Shown: positions 42,775 to 51,517 of the stretch, piece by piece
Position numbering within the stretch: position 1 is the stretch's first letter
Layout: each line of letters opens with the position of its first letter
NCBI GenBank assembly: GCA_036844765.1
Contig: DAIUFE010000001.1
Coordinates: forward strand, 62,001-126,000
Length of the DNA: 64,000 nucleotides
Source of the DNA: Thermocaproicibacter sp036844765
Lineage (GTDB): Bacteria > Bacillota > Clostridia > Oscillospirales > Acutalibacteraceae
Reading direction: 5' to 3'
Notes under the pieces: model-generated
Seen by the model: the letters and a program-made list of their open reading frames with translations, nothing else
Told to the model about the DNA's origin: nothing
Database searches by the model: none
Made by a program: the position numbers and the translations under genes

Positions 42775-43575
42775 TTACGAACGCAGCAGTTTTTCCGGCG
42801 TGAAAGAGCGGCCCGCGAAAGCGAACAGCAGCCCGTCCGCCGCGGCCACGACGGCCGCCGCCAGCAGCAGGAACAGCGCGCTGATGCGGAACAGACCCGC
42901 CATCTGCCCGATCAGCGCCAGGACGAGCGGCAGCACGAGGAACGCCGAGGTCTGCGTGGCCTCGATAAAGCTTTTGCTCTTCGCGGAGGTCATCACCATG
43001 AACACGACGCCGAACACCGTGGCCGCCGGCGTCAGGAACAGGATCAGCACCAGCCAGCTCCAGTTCAGGAAAAACGGCATTCCCAGCAGCAGGTCCCCCA
43101 CCGAGATCACCACCGCAAACGCGACGAACGAGATCGCGGTGACGATCGCGGAAAGCAGGACGCATCCGAGCGTTTTCGCGCGGAAGATCTGCTTCATGTC
43201 CATCGGCGTCAGCAGCAGGGTCTGCAGGGTGCCCCGCTCCTTTTCCCCGACGAAGCTGCTCGCCGCCGCGACGCTCGAGGCCATCAGCGGGATCATCAGG
43301 AAAAACGCGGGGAACATCAGGTTTGTCATCATATACAGCATGCTCTGCCGGAAATTGAAGCCGCGCGCTTCCTTCGGCAGCAGCTCCATCATTTTTTCCG
43401 CCCCGTTGATCTCGCTCTCCGGGATGGTGCTGACCATCACGACCAGCGCGACGGGAAGGACCACCACCAGCAGCAGCGGGACGATCAGCACCGTGCTGCG
43501 GGCCATCCTGGAATCCCAGATCTCGCGGAAATCCTTCCGGATCACGGCCCTTTCGGCCTGCGGCAGCGTCTTCAC
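42775..43575 (-). CDS. ABC-2-type transporter permease
   Basis: The 266-residue protein has six membrane segments and a SFVGEKERGTLQTLLLTP block typical of ABC-2/NatB-like exporter permeases. It forms an exporter with the ATPase encoded just upstream. The start is GTG (43573-43575) overlapping the ATPase stop, with GGGGGG 8 bases ahead. Substrate unknown; a sodium or drug exporter is possible. Confidence 0.86.
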   Translation of the reverse strand: MKTLPQAERAVIRKDFREIWDSRMARSTVLIVPLLLVVVLPVALVVMVSTIPESEINGAEKMMELLPKEARGFNFRQSMLYMMTNLMFPAFFLMIPLMASSVAAASSFVGEKERGTLQTLLLTPMDMKQIFRAKTLGCVLLSAIVTAISFVAFAVVISVGDLLLGMPFFLNWSWLVLILFLTPAATVFGVVFMVMTSAKSKSFIEATQTSAFLVLPLVLALIGQMAGLFRISALFLLLAAAVVAAADGLLFAFAGRSFTPEKLLRS

Positions 43576-44492
43576 GGCTGCGTCCCCCCGTTCAGCGAAA
43601 CATACTTGAAATAGACGTCCTCCAGCGTGGGCCGGGTCAGGCGGGCCTCGTAGATTTCGCGGCCGTCTTCCACCGCTTTGCGGATCAGCTTCGGCATCTC
43701 GTCTTCGCTGAGCACGTCGGTGCTCCACCAGCCGTCCTCCCCGCGCTCGAAGCCGGCGGGCGTATCCCCTTCTTTGAAGCGGAGGGATCCCTTCGCGTGC
43801 AGGCCGGCATCCCGGCTCAGCGCCTCCAGCGTGCCGCTGGCGAGCAGGGCGCCCTTCTCGATGATCCCGTACCGGCCGCAGAGGTCCTGCGCGTAGCGAA
43901 GCTGGTGGGTGCAGAGGAAAACCGTGACGTCCTCCGCGCGGGCCAGTTCCGCGATCATCGCGTTGACCGCCTGCACGGACTCCGGGTCCAGGCCGCTGGT
44001 CGGCTCGTCCAGAAACAGGGCCTTCGGGCGGTGCATCAGCGCCCGCGCGAGCGAAAGCCGCTGCGCCATCCCGGTGGAATAGGCGCTCAGCTTCCGGTCC
44101 CGGGCGTCCCAGAGATCCAGCTTTTTCAAAAGCTCCCGGGCGCGGCCGCGGCAATCCTCGCTCTCCATGCCGAAGGCTTCCCCGAAAAACAGGAGATTTT
44201 CAAGGCCGGTCATCTGCCCGTACATCCCCGCGCCCTCGGTCATCACGCCGCACAGGCGGTGCACCTCGCGCGGCTTCTGGGCGGGCGAAAAGCCGAAGAC
44301 GGAGCAGGAACCCTCCCCGGGCCGCAGCAGGCCCGTCAGCAGCCGGACCGTGGTCGTCTTCCCGGCGCCGTTCGGCCCGAGAAAGCCGAAGACCTCGCCT
44401 TCCTCCACTTCGAGGGAAAGGTCGCGCACCGCATAGACGGCGCCGTCGTAACTTTTTCCGAGACCGATCGTGCGGACCGCCGGTTCGTTCAA
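43572..44492 (-). CDS. ABC-2-type exporter ATPase (NatA-like)
   Basis: The 306-residue protein has Walker A GPNGAGKTT, the signature LSAYSTGMAQRLSLA, Walker B KALFLDEPTSGLD and an H-loop CTHQL. The LSAYSTGMAQR form is a variant of LSGGQ common in NatA-like ATPases. A C-terminal extension of about 75 residues follows. Co-translated with the permease. Confidence 0.9.
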   Translation of the reverse strand: MNEPAVRTIGLGKSYDGAVYAVRDLSLEVEEGEVFGFLGPNGAGKTTTVRLLTGLLRPGEGSCSVFGFSPAQKPREVHRLCGVMTEGAGMYGQMTGLENLLFFGEAFGMESEDCRGRARELLKKLDLWDARDRKLSAYSTGMAQRLSLARALMHRPKALFLDEPTSGLDPESVQAVNAMIAELARAEDVTVFLCTHQLRYAQDLCGRYGIIEKGALLASGTLEALSRDAGLHAKGSLRFKEGDTPAGFERGEDGWWSTDVLSEDEMPKLIRKAVEDGREIYEARLTRPTLEDVYFKYVSLNGGTQP

Positions 44493-44563
44493 GGGAATCC
44501 CCCGCCTCTCCGGATTCGGGACCGCCCCGGAAAATCTGCCCGATGCGGTCCTGTTCTGATTTT

Positions 44564-44592
44564 ATTATACCACCGGCGCCGCCTCGCCGCAA
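44564..44592 (-). promoter_or_regulatory. Possible promoter for the NatAB-like pair
   Basis: On the minus strand, TATAAT (44569-44564) is 17 bases from TTGCGG (44592-44587), a weak -35. It sits about 72 bases ahead of the ATPase start. Confidence 0.5.
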
Positions 44593-44628
44593 GTACGGCT
44601 TTCCCGGCATCCGGCCGCGCCGCGGCAT

Positions 44629-44667
44629 AAAAAACTCCCGAAGCTGAATTCAACGCTTCGGGAGTTT
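44629..44667 (-). terminator. Terminator of the GntR/ABC operon
   Basis: A 13-bp perfect stem (44632-44644 with 44655-44667) ends in TTTTTT on the minus strand. It closes the operon that ends at 44749. Confidence 0.85.
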
Positions 44668-44748
44668 CGCGGGACCGTCCCGCCGAACAAAGCTCTTTTT
44701 TCGCTCCGCGCTGAACGGCGGGCCGAGCCGGGCTTTGCCCGCGGCGGA

Positions 44749-45588
44749 TTATTCCAGGTTCAGCTTCCTGCTGAGCAGGTAGTTGGTCAGCGCGTAGAAC
44801 GCCAGGCCGAACAGGGCGCAGTAGAGGATGAACAGGCCGAGCGCGATCTCCAGAAGCGCCGCGTTCGGGAGGCTGCGCGCCACGCCCCCCAGCCAGGCGC
44901 GCAGCCAGGAATCCGGGGAGATGCCGTTGAGCGCGTTGAACCCTCCGAACGTGATGATCTGCTCGACGATGCCGAAGCCGATATACGCCCCGCACGCCGC
45001 CAGCTGCCTGTGGCGGGCGCTGCGGTTCCCGACGGCGATGGCGGCGTAGAGCTGCAGGGTGCCCGCCAGGATCGACACCGCCAGCAGAACGACGCACTCG
45101 AACAGGATCAGCCAGGAAGAGGCGCCGTGCTCCGCGAACTCCCTCCGCATGGAGAGGCACCATTCGCTGAAAGTCCGCATATTGCTTTCGTCGACGGAGA
45201 GGATGAAGATGGAGAGCGCGGAAACGATCAGGCTCAGAACCGTCCACATCAGGGTCACGATCATCCTGCAGTCGATATGGGCGTGCGCCTTCACCGGAAG
45301 GGTGAACATCAGATACCCCTCGTCGCCGAGCAGGTTTTTCTGGAACCGCTGGATGGTGACGACGAACGTGACCACGAAGAGCGCGACGACCAGGAGGACG
45401 TAAACGGTCATGGTGACCCCGTTGAGGAAAGCGGAAAGGTTGACCGGAAGATTGCCCCAATCGTTCGCTTCGGGATTAAACGCGCGGAGCAGCCGGTTCA
45501 CCAGGGCAAAGGCGAGGATCAGGCCGTAAAGCGGCAGGAAAATCCTCTCCGTCGCCCGGATCTCGTATTTCATCAGTCTGCCTAACAT
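44749..45588 (-). CDS. Polytopic membrane protein, probable ABC permease subunit
   Basis: The 279-residue protein has about six membrane segments with a charged N terminus MLGRLMKYEIRATER. It overlaps the upstream ATPase gene by 7 bases, as permeases of YtrBC-type systems do. No closer family is recognised. It is the last gene of the operon started at 48354. Confidence 0.72.
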   Translation of the reverse strand: MLGRLMKYEIRATERIFLPLYGLILAFALVNRLLRAFNPEANDWGNLPVNLSAFLNGVTMTVYVLLVVALFVVTFVVTIQRFQKNLLGDEGYLMFTLPVKAHAHIDCRMIVTLMWTVLSLIVSALSIFILSVDESNMRTFSEWCLSMRREFAEHGASSWLILFECVVLLAVSILAGTLQLYAAIAVGNRSARHRQLAACGAYIGFGIVEQIITFGGFNALNGISPDSWLRAWLGGVARSLPNAALLEIALGLFILYCALFGLAFYALTNYLLSRKLNLE

Positions 45589-46280
45589 TTGAACACCTCC
45601 CGGAACATCGCGTCGACGCTTTTGCCTTCGCGCTCGCGGATCTCGTCGACGGAGGAGGTCAGCACGACGCTCCCCCGGTTGATGAAGATCACCTCGTCGA
45701 GGATCTTTTCGACGTCCGTGATCAGGTGCGTCGACAGGAGCAGCGACGCGTTTTCGCTGTAGTTGGAGAGGATGGTGTCCAGGATGTAATCCCGCGCGGC
45801 CGGATCGACGCCGCCGATGGGCTCATCCAGCACGTAGAGCTGGGCCTCCCGGCTCATCACGAGGATGAGCTGCACCTTTTCCTTGGTGCCTTTCGAGAGG
45901 GTCTTGAGGCGGCTGTTCGGGTTGATGTGCAGCCGCTGGAGCATGTCGTAGGCTTTCGCCTTGTTGAAATCCTCATAGAAATCGCCGAAAAAGTCGATGG
46001 CCGTCCGCACGTCCATCCAGTCGCTCAGATAGGTGCGCTCCGGTAGGTAAGAGACGATCTTCTTCGTCTCCACCCCCGGCTTGTTCCCCCGGACCGTCAG
46101 CTCGCCGCCGTCCGGTGTCAGCAGGCCGTTGATCAGCTTGATCAGCGTGGTCTTTCCGCTGCCGTTCGGGCCGAGCAGGCCCACGATCTTCCCTTTCGGC
46201 ACCGAAAGGTTCACCGCATTGAGCGCGAGGCAGCCCGGGAAATATTTCGTCAGGTTCCTGCACTCCAAAATGCTATCCAT
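45582..46280 (-). CDS. ABC transporter ATPase, YtrB-like
   Basis: The 232-residue protein has Walker A GPNGSGKTT, signature LSKGTKEKVQL (in place of LSGGQ) and Walker B LYVLDEPIGGVDP. It overlaps the GntR gene by 8 bases and the following permease by 7. The form is close to Ytr/BcrA-type ATPases of envelope-stress exporters. Confidence 0.88.
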   Translation of the reverse strand: MDSILECRNLTKYFPGCLALNAVNLSVPKGKIVGLLGPNGSGKTTLIKLINGLLTPDGGELTVRGNKPGVETKKIVSYLPERTYLSDWMDVRTAIDFFGDFYEDFNKAKAYDMLQRLHINPNSRLKTLSKGTKEKVQLILVMSREAQLYVLDEPIGGVDPAARDYILDTILSNYSENASLLLSTHLITDVEKILDEVIFINRGSVVLTSSVDEIREREGKSVDAMFREVFKC

Positions 46281-46650
46281 TCTGCTCTTCCTCCTTTGTC
46301 ACGCGGTCCAGCAGGGAAACCGCCCCCTGCGCGTCGTAGCCCAGCCGGTTCATGCTCCGCAGAAAATCGCGGACCAGCCCTTCGGCAAGGTTCTGCTTCG
46401 TCTGCATGATCTGCCCGGCGTCTTCCGTCACGAACCTTCCGCTTGTGCGCTGAGAGAACAGCAGGCCATCCTCCTCCAGCTTGGCCAGCGCGCGCTGCAT
46501 GGTGTTCGGGTTGACGGCGGCCTCGGCCGCAAGCTCCCGCACGGACGGCAGCTTCGCGCCCGGCGGATAGATGCCGGCGATGACCATCAGCTGCAGCTGC
46601 TCGATCAGCTGGGCGTAGATCGGCCGGTCCGGTTTCAGTTCCCAGGGCAT
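46273..46650 (-). CDS. GntR-family (YtrA-type) transcriptional regulator
   Basis: The 125-residue protein starts MPWELKPDRPIYAQLIEQLQ and has an N-terminal winged helix (KLPSVRELAAEAAVNPNTMQRAL) with a short dimerising tail, the YtrA subfamily layout. It lies inside the ABC operon and probably binds the palindrome at 48371, thereby regulating its own operon. The ATG has a GGAAGGG SD. Confidence 0.9.
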   Translation of the reverse strand: MPWELKPDRPIYAQLIEQLQLMVIAGIYPPGAKLPSVRELAAEAAVNPNTMQRALAKLEEDGLLFSQRTSGRFVTEDAGQIMQTKQNLAEGLVRDFLRSMNRLGYDAQGAVSLLDRVTKEEEQNG

Positions 46651-46721
46651 GCCAGTCCCTTCCTTTCTCTTTCGACTCCGCCCCGCGGGCGGTTCCGAAA
46701 TTTCATTGCCGCACCTCCCCG

Positions 46722-47438
46722 TCAGGCGACGTCGCTGCGGCGGAAAAGCGCCGCGCCCAGCGCCAGAAACACGGCGAAGGTCACAAAGCTGATCAGCACC
46801 GCCTGCCGCACGGCGTCCGGGGCGCCCGAGACGATCGGATGGACCTGGGAATAAAGCAGATAATCGTTGGCTTTCGGGATGTGCAGCAGAAGGAAAAGGT
46901 ACCGGCTCAGGTAGATCGCGGCGTAATAGGCGAAGACCGCGAGGGCGCCGCGGTGCAGGAAAATCGTGAAGACCGCCGCCACCGCCACCGCGCCGACGTA
47001 GACCGAGCACAGGGCTGCGAAGCGGACGAAGAACTGCCGCACCAGCTCGCCGGTGAACTCCGGGCCGCGCGGCAGGAGCAGCAGCGAGCTCCCGCAGAAA
47101 ACCCCCAGGACGGCCGCGGCCAGGAGCAGGCCCAGAAGGATCGACGTGACGGTTTTGGAGCCGTACAGCTCCGCGCGGTTCACGCCGAACGCGACGGTGT
47201 TCTTGAGCGTATGCTCCCGGTTCTCTTCGGTGAACACGATATCCGGCAGCATCGGGATCACCATGAGCGGGAACCCGAAAAGCTGGGCCTGGGCCATCCG
47301 CCACAGGTCCGCCGCCGTGGCGTGCCCCCGCGCCTGGAAAGTCAGCAGCAGGCAGATTCCGGCCAGCCCGGCGGCCAGAAGATACAGGTAAAACCGATGG
47401 AAGCTGCGGTACAGGTCCGCACGGATCAGCTTAAGCAA
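46722..47438 (-). CDS. ABC-2-type permease
   Basis: The 238-residue protein has six membrane segments (MLKLIRADLYRSFHRFYLY at the N terminus) and the block TEENREHTLKNTVAFGVNR seen in BcrB/lantibiotic-immunity permeases. It overlaps its ATPase gene by 8 bases. Confidence 0.82.
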   Translation of the reverse strand: MLKLIRADLYRSFHRFYLYLLAAGLAGICLLLTFQARGHATAADLWRMAQAQLFGFPLMVIPMLPDIVFTEENREHTLKNTVAFGVNRAELYGSKTVTSILLGLLLAAAVLGVFCGSSLLLLPRGPEFTGELVRQFFVRFAALCSVYVGAVAVAAVFTIFLHRGALAVFAYYAAIYLSRYLFLLLHIPKANDYLLYSQVHPIVSGAPDAVRQAVLISFVTFAVFLALGAALFRRSDVA

Positions 47439-48354
47439 CCTTTTTCCCTCCGATCAGATTGATGAAATACTGTTCCAGACTGATGCCGGAGCGGTAAAAC
47501 TGCGAGATTCCCACGCCGTTTTCCACCAGAACCCGGACGAGCCGCTCCGGATCCCCGGGGTTCCCGTCCACCCGCAGCTCCGTCTCCCCGAGGACCTCCA
47601 CCGCCGGGCAGCCGCACTGCTCCCGCAGGACGGCGGCCGCTTTTTCGGCGTTGTCCGCCTCGATGCGGAGGCAGCTGCGGCATCTTTCTTTCAGATCCGC
47701 CGCAGAAACGTGCTCCAGAAGGCGGCCGCCGCTGATGAATCCGTAGGCGGTCGCGATCTGGAAAAGCTCGCCGAGGATGTGGCTCGAGATCAGCACCGTG
47801 GTGCGCTTTTCGCGGTTCAGGCTCTGGAGGATTTCCCGGAACTCCCGGATGCCCACCGGGTCGAGGCCGTTGATCGGCTCGTCGAGGACCAGGATCTCGG
47901 GGCTGTTCATCACGGCCAGAGCCAGGCCGAGCCGCTGCTTCATCCCGAGGGAAAAGCTCTTGAACTTTTTGCGGCCCGTGTCGTCCAGCCCCACGAGCTT
48001 CAGCGCCCGGCGCACGCATCCGCCGTCTTTGGCCCCGCGCTGGATGCGGTAGAACTCCAGGTTCTCCTCCGCGGAGAGATAGGGGAAAAAGCCCGGCGTC
48101 TCGATCATGCTGCCGATGTGGGCGCGCGCCCAGCCGAGCTGCCTCGGCGACGACTGCCCGAACAGCTCCAGTCCGCCGGACGTGGGCGGCGTCAGCCCGC
48201 AGACCAGCTTGAGCAGCGTCGTTTTTCCGGCGCCGTTCTGCCCGACCAGCGCGTAGATTTCCCCCCGCCTGACCTGAATGCTGAGGTCGCACACGGCCGC
48301 AGCCTTTCCGTAAAGCTTACTGACGTTTTCGGTCCGGATAATCACTTCGTTCAT
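47431..48354 (-). CDS. ABC transporter ATPase, BcrA-like
   Basis: The 307-residue protein has Walker A GQNGAGKTT, signature FSLGMKQRLGLA and Walker B ILVLDEPINGLD, with a 90-residue C-terminal extension. The layout is that of bacitracin- or lantibiotic-exporter ATPases. The ATG at 48354 has GAGGCGGG 5 bases ahead; an ATG at 48369 lies inside that SD region. It is the first gene of the GntR operon. Confidence 0.88.
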   Translation of the reverse strand: MNEVIIRTENVSKLYGKAAAVCDLSIQVRRGEIYALVGQNGAGKTTLLKLVCGLTPPTSGGLELFGQSSPRQLGWARAHIGSMIETPGFFPYLSAEENLEFYRIQRGAKDGGCVRRALKLVGLDDTGRKKFKSFSLGMKQRLGLALAVMNSPEILVLDEPINGLDPVGIREFREILQSLNREKRTTVLISSHILGELFQIATAYGFISGGRLLEHVSAADLKERCRSCLRIEADNAEKAAAVLREQCGCPAVEVLGETELRVDGNPGDPERLVRVLVENGVGISQFYRSGISLEQYFINLIGGKKVA

Positions 48355-48370
48355 ATTGACCCGCCTCATT

Positions 48371-48426
48371 TGTATTATTGTACTAATCGCTTAATACAAT
48401 AATACACACAAATCCGGATTTGTCAA
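48371..48426 (-). promoter_or_regulatory. Promoter and GntR-type operator of the ABC operon
   Basis: On the minus strand, TTGACA (48426-48421) and TATTAT (48404-48399) are 16 bases apart. Two perfect 12-base inverted arms (48371-48382 and 48395-48406) with a 12-base centre overlap the -10. This fits a site for the operon's own YtrA-like regulator. Confidence 0.72.
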
Positions 48427-48526
48427 GCGTTGAATCAAAAAAAGTGCGGATTGGACGGAAAACGCCGGGACACGGACCTTTGATCCGTCTATAATAGGCA
48501 GCGAATCCCTCAATCTCTCTCAATTC

Positions 48527-48554
48527 TTTACGCAAACTTTACACTCTTTATACT
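48527..48554 (+). promoter_or_regulatory. Putative PhoB/PhoP box and -10 for pstS
   Basis: TTTACG (48527), TTTACA (48538) and TATACT (48549) start exactly 11 bases apart, the spacing of Pho-box direct repeats; the last could double as the -10. It lies about 90 bases ahead of pstS. A separate TATAAT is at 48490-48495. Confidence 0.6.
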
Positions 48555-48641
48555 CAGCCCTGCTTTCCAAGCAGTGGAAAACGGCCTATAGTAGTCCCGT
48601 CAACAGTCCAACGAATGAAAAGAACGAGGGAGTGTATCTGA

Positions 48642-49598
48642 ATGAAGAAAATTCTTTCTGTCATGGCCGCCGTCCTGGTGGCCGCCGCTTCTCTGACCGC
48701 CTGCGCCAACAACGGTGCGGCCAGCTCCGCGGCGCCCGACCAGGCCTCCGCCGCTCCGTCCTCGGAAGCCGAATCCTCCGAGGCGGCTTCTTCCGAAGCG
48801 GGCCTTACCGGCTCGGTGAACATCTCCGGTTCCTCCGCTCTTCAGCCGCTGGTCCAGGCTGCCGCGGATAAGATGAAGGAAAAGAATCCCGACCTTGCGA
48901 TCACGGTGAACGCCGGCGGTTCCGGGACGGGCCTTCAGAACGTCTCGGACAAGACCGTGGACATCGGCAACTCCGACGTCTTCGCGGAAGAGAAGCTGGA
49001 TGCCGACAAGGCTTCGCAGCTGGTTGACCACATTGTCTGCGTGGTCGGCGTCGCGGCCGTCACCAACCCGGATGTCGGCGTGACGAACGTTTCCAAGCAG
49101 CAGCTGGTCGATATCTTCACCGGCAAAACGAAGAACTGGAAAGACCTCGGCGGCAAGGACCAGGCCATCGTGATCGTCAACCGCCCGAAGTCTTCCGGCA
49201 CGCGCGCTCTGTTCAAACAGTACGCCCTCGGCGGGCAGGAAGAAGTCACCGGCCAGGCCCTGACGGAGGACAACTCCGGCACGCTGAAGCAGACCGTCGC
49301 CCAGACGCCCGGCGCCATCGCTTATCTTGCCTTCTCCTATCTGACCGACAGCACGGTCACCGCGCTCTCCGTTGAGAACGTGAAACCGGATTACGAGAAC
49401 ATCTACAGCGGCAAGTATGAGATCTGGGGCTACGAACATATGTATACGAACGGCGAAGCGACCGGCAACGCCAAGGCTGTGATCGAGTACATCACGAGCG
49501 ACGAATTCGCACCGACCATCACGGAAAAGGGCTACGGCCTCTCCAACAAGATGACGGTCAAGCGCGACGCTCCCGCAGCGAAACCCGCTTCCAAATAA
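48642..49598 (+). CDS. pstS: Phosphate-binding lipoprotein PstS
   Basis: PstS captures phosphate for the PstCAB importer at the outer face of the membrane. The 318-residue protein has a lipoprotein signal ending LTAC (C21), a Ser/Ala/Glu-rich linker (about 22-48) and a solute-binding domain with GSSALQPL, NAGGSGTGLQ and the phosphate-binding KSSGTR. It heads the pst operon and is followed by a hairpin and 129 bases before pstC. Confidence 0.95.
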   Translation: MKKILSVMAAVLVAAASLTACANNGAASSAAPDQASAAPSSEAESSEAASSEAGLTGSVNISGSSALQPLVQAAADKMKEKNPDLAITVNAGGSGTGLQNVSDKTVDIGNSDVFAEEKLDADKASQLVDHIVCVVGVAAVTNPDVGVTNVSKQQLVDIFTGKTKNWKDLGGKDQAIVIVNRPKSSGTRALFKQYALGGQEEVTGQALTEDNSGTLKQTVAQTPGAIAYLAFSYLTDSTVTALSVENVKPDYENIYSGKYEIWGYEHMYTNGEATGNAKAVIEYITSDEFAPTITEKGYGLSNKMTVKRDAPAAKPASK

Positions 49599-49654
49599 AC
49601 CGCAGTTCGGCGGATAGGACGTCTCTTCTGAAACAGAACAATCAAGAAGGTCTG

Positions 49655-49680
49655 AGCCGGCAGTTTTCTGTCCGGCTTTT
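49655..49680 (+). terminator. Hairpin between pstS and pstC
   Basis: A 9-bp stem with one bulge (49655-49663 with 49668-49677) is followed by TTTT. As an incomplete terminator it would raise PstS over the permease genes, a common arrangement. Confidence 0.55.
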
Positions 49681-49727
49681 GGCCTGTTCAGGAGGATGCG
49701 CCGCCGAAGGGGAAAGGATGTCCTGCT

Positions 49728-50624
49728 TTGAGCAAAGCGGAAAAATTCAGAAAGGAATATCTCGGGCGCACGTTCGTCACCGTGATGGGCTTTTTCATCA
49801 TTCTCCTCACGCTGACGATCGGCGCGTTCCTTTTTTATAAAGGCTCGGCCTCGTTTCTTGTTCACGGGCACAGCGTGTTTGAATTCCTGTTTTCCGACAA
49901 CTGGTCCCCCGCCGAGCTGGGCGAGGGCGGCACGATCGGCGCTGCGTATTTTATCGTCGGTTCCATCCTGATCAGCACCCTCGCGCTGGTGATCTCGACG
50001 CCGTTCAGCGTGGCGACCGCGCTGTTCATGACGGAGATTTCCCCGAAGCTCGGGAAGAAACTGCTGCAGCCCGCGGTCGAGATCTTCGTGGGGATTCCCT
50101 CGGTCGTCTACGGCTGGGTCGGCCTGACCGTGCTGGTGCCGTTCATCGCGCGGGTCTTCCGGCTGCCCTACGGATACAGCGTGCTGGCCGGCTCCATCGT
50201 CCTTTCGGTCATGATCTTCCCGACCATCACCAGCGTCTCCGCCGACGCCATCCGCAACGTGCCGCTCGAATACACCGAGGCGTCCTACGGCCTCGGCTCC
50301 ACGCGGTGGCAGCTGATCCGGAAGGTGATCTTCCCCGCCGCGCTTCCCGGCATCCTGACGGGCGTGGTGCTGGGCCTGGCCCGCGCGTTCGGCGAGGCGC
50401 TGGCCGTGGCCATGGTGATCGGCAAAACGCAGTCATTCCCGAAAGGGATCCTCTCGCCCGCGACCAACCTGACGGCGGCCATCACCGCCGACATGGGCAA
50501 CACGACGGAGGGCAGCGAATGGAACGACGCCCTTTGGAGCATGGCGCTGCTGCTCCTGCTGATCTCGTTCCTGTTCATCCTGCTGATCCGTCTGATCGGG
50601 AAATCGGGGGCGCAGAAAGAATGA
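49728..50624 (+). CDS. pstC: Phosphate ABC transporter permease PstC
   Basis: PstC forms the membrane channel with PstA. The 298-residue protein has six membrane segments and the EAA loop EASYGLGSTRWQLIRKVIFP. The start is TTG (49728) with AAGG 9 bases ahead. The stop overlaps the pstA ATG in an ATGA. Confidence 0.94.
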   Translation: MSKAEKFRKEYLGRTFVTVMGFFIILLTLTIGAFLFYKGSASFLVHGHSVFEFLFSDNWSPAELGEGGTIGAAYFIVGSILISTLALVISTPFSVATALFMTEISPKLGKKLLQPAVEIFVGIPSVVYGWVGLTVLVPFIARVFRLPYGYSVLAGSIVLSVMIFPTITSVSADAIRNVPLEYTEASYGLGSTRWQLIRKVIFPAALPGILTGVVLGLARAFGEALAVAMVIGKTQSFPKGILSPATNLTAAITADMGNTTEGSEWNDALWSMALLLLLISFLFILLIRLIGKSGAQKE

Positions 50625-51517
50625 AGAATTTACAAAGGCGCGCCCATCTGTCGGACCGGACGGCGACCGTCGTCCTTTACGCCGTGGCCGGCCTGGCGCT
50701 GCTGCTGCTCGCGGCCTTCATCGGGTACACGTTTTTCCAGGGGCTCCGTGCGTTCCGGCCGGAATATCTCTCCTTCGGACGCGAAGGGATCGGCACGCAG
50801 TTCTTCAACACCGTGTACTTGGTGCTGCTTTCGCTTCTGATCTGCCTGCCCATCGGCATCTCGGCCGGGATCTATATGGCGGAGTACGCCAAGGACGGAA
50901 AGCTGACCCGGTTCCTGCGCAACTGCATCGAAACGCTTTCCTCCCTGCCGTCCATCGTGGTGGGCCTGTTCGGATATCTGGTCTTCCTCGTGATGACGGG
51001 CTCGCACTGGAACCTGCTGGCCGGGGCCCTGTCCGTCTCCATCCTGAACCTTCCCCAGCTCACCCGCGTGACCGAGGACGGCATCCGCGGCGTGCCGAAC
51101 GATTACCGGGAAGGCAGCTACGCCATCGGCGCCACGCACTGGCAGACGATCACGCGGACGCTGCTTCCGGCCGCCATGCCCCGCATCATCACCGGCATCA
51201 TCATGGCGGCGGGGCGCAGCTTCGGCGAAGCGGCGGCGCTCCTCTTCACCTCCGGCATGAGCTCGGACGTGAATTTCAACAACTGGAATCCCACGAGCAT
51301 CAATTCCCCTCTGAATCCCCTGCGCCCCGCCGATACGCTGGCGGTCCATATCTGGGCGCTGAAAACGGAGGGCATTGACCCCAACGCCGGGGCGCTTTCC
51401 GACCTTTCTTCCGCCGTGCTGGTGCTGATGGTGCTGGTTTTCAGCATGGGCGCCAGGCTGATCGGCAGAGTGCTCGAGAAAAAAATGACCGGAGACGATC
51501 AACAGGGAGGACATTAA
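50621..51517 (+). CDS. pstA: Phosphate ABC transporter permease PstA
   Basis: The 298-residue partner of PstC has six membrane segments and the EAA loop EGSYAIGATHWQTITRTLLP. The 4-base overlap with pstC fixes the ATG; the open frame upstream is inside pstC. The stop TAA touches the ATG of pstB. Confidence 0.95.
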   Translation: MKNLQRRAHLSDRTATVVLYAVAGLALLLLAAFIGYTFFQGLRAFRPEYLSFGREGIGTQFFNTVYLVLLSLLICLPIGISAGIYMAEYAKDGKLTRFLRNCIETLSSLPSIVVGLFGYLVFLVMTGSHWNLLAGALSVSILNLPQLTRVTEDGIRGVPNDYREGSYAIGATHWQTITRTLLPAAMPRIITGIIMAAGRSFGEAAALLFTSGMSSDVNFNNWNPTSINSPLNPLRPADTLAVHIWALKTEGIDPNAGALSDLSSAVLVLMVLVFSMGARLIGRVLEKKMTGDDQQGGH

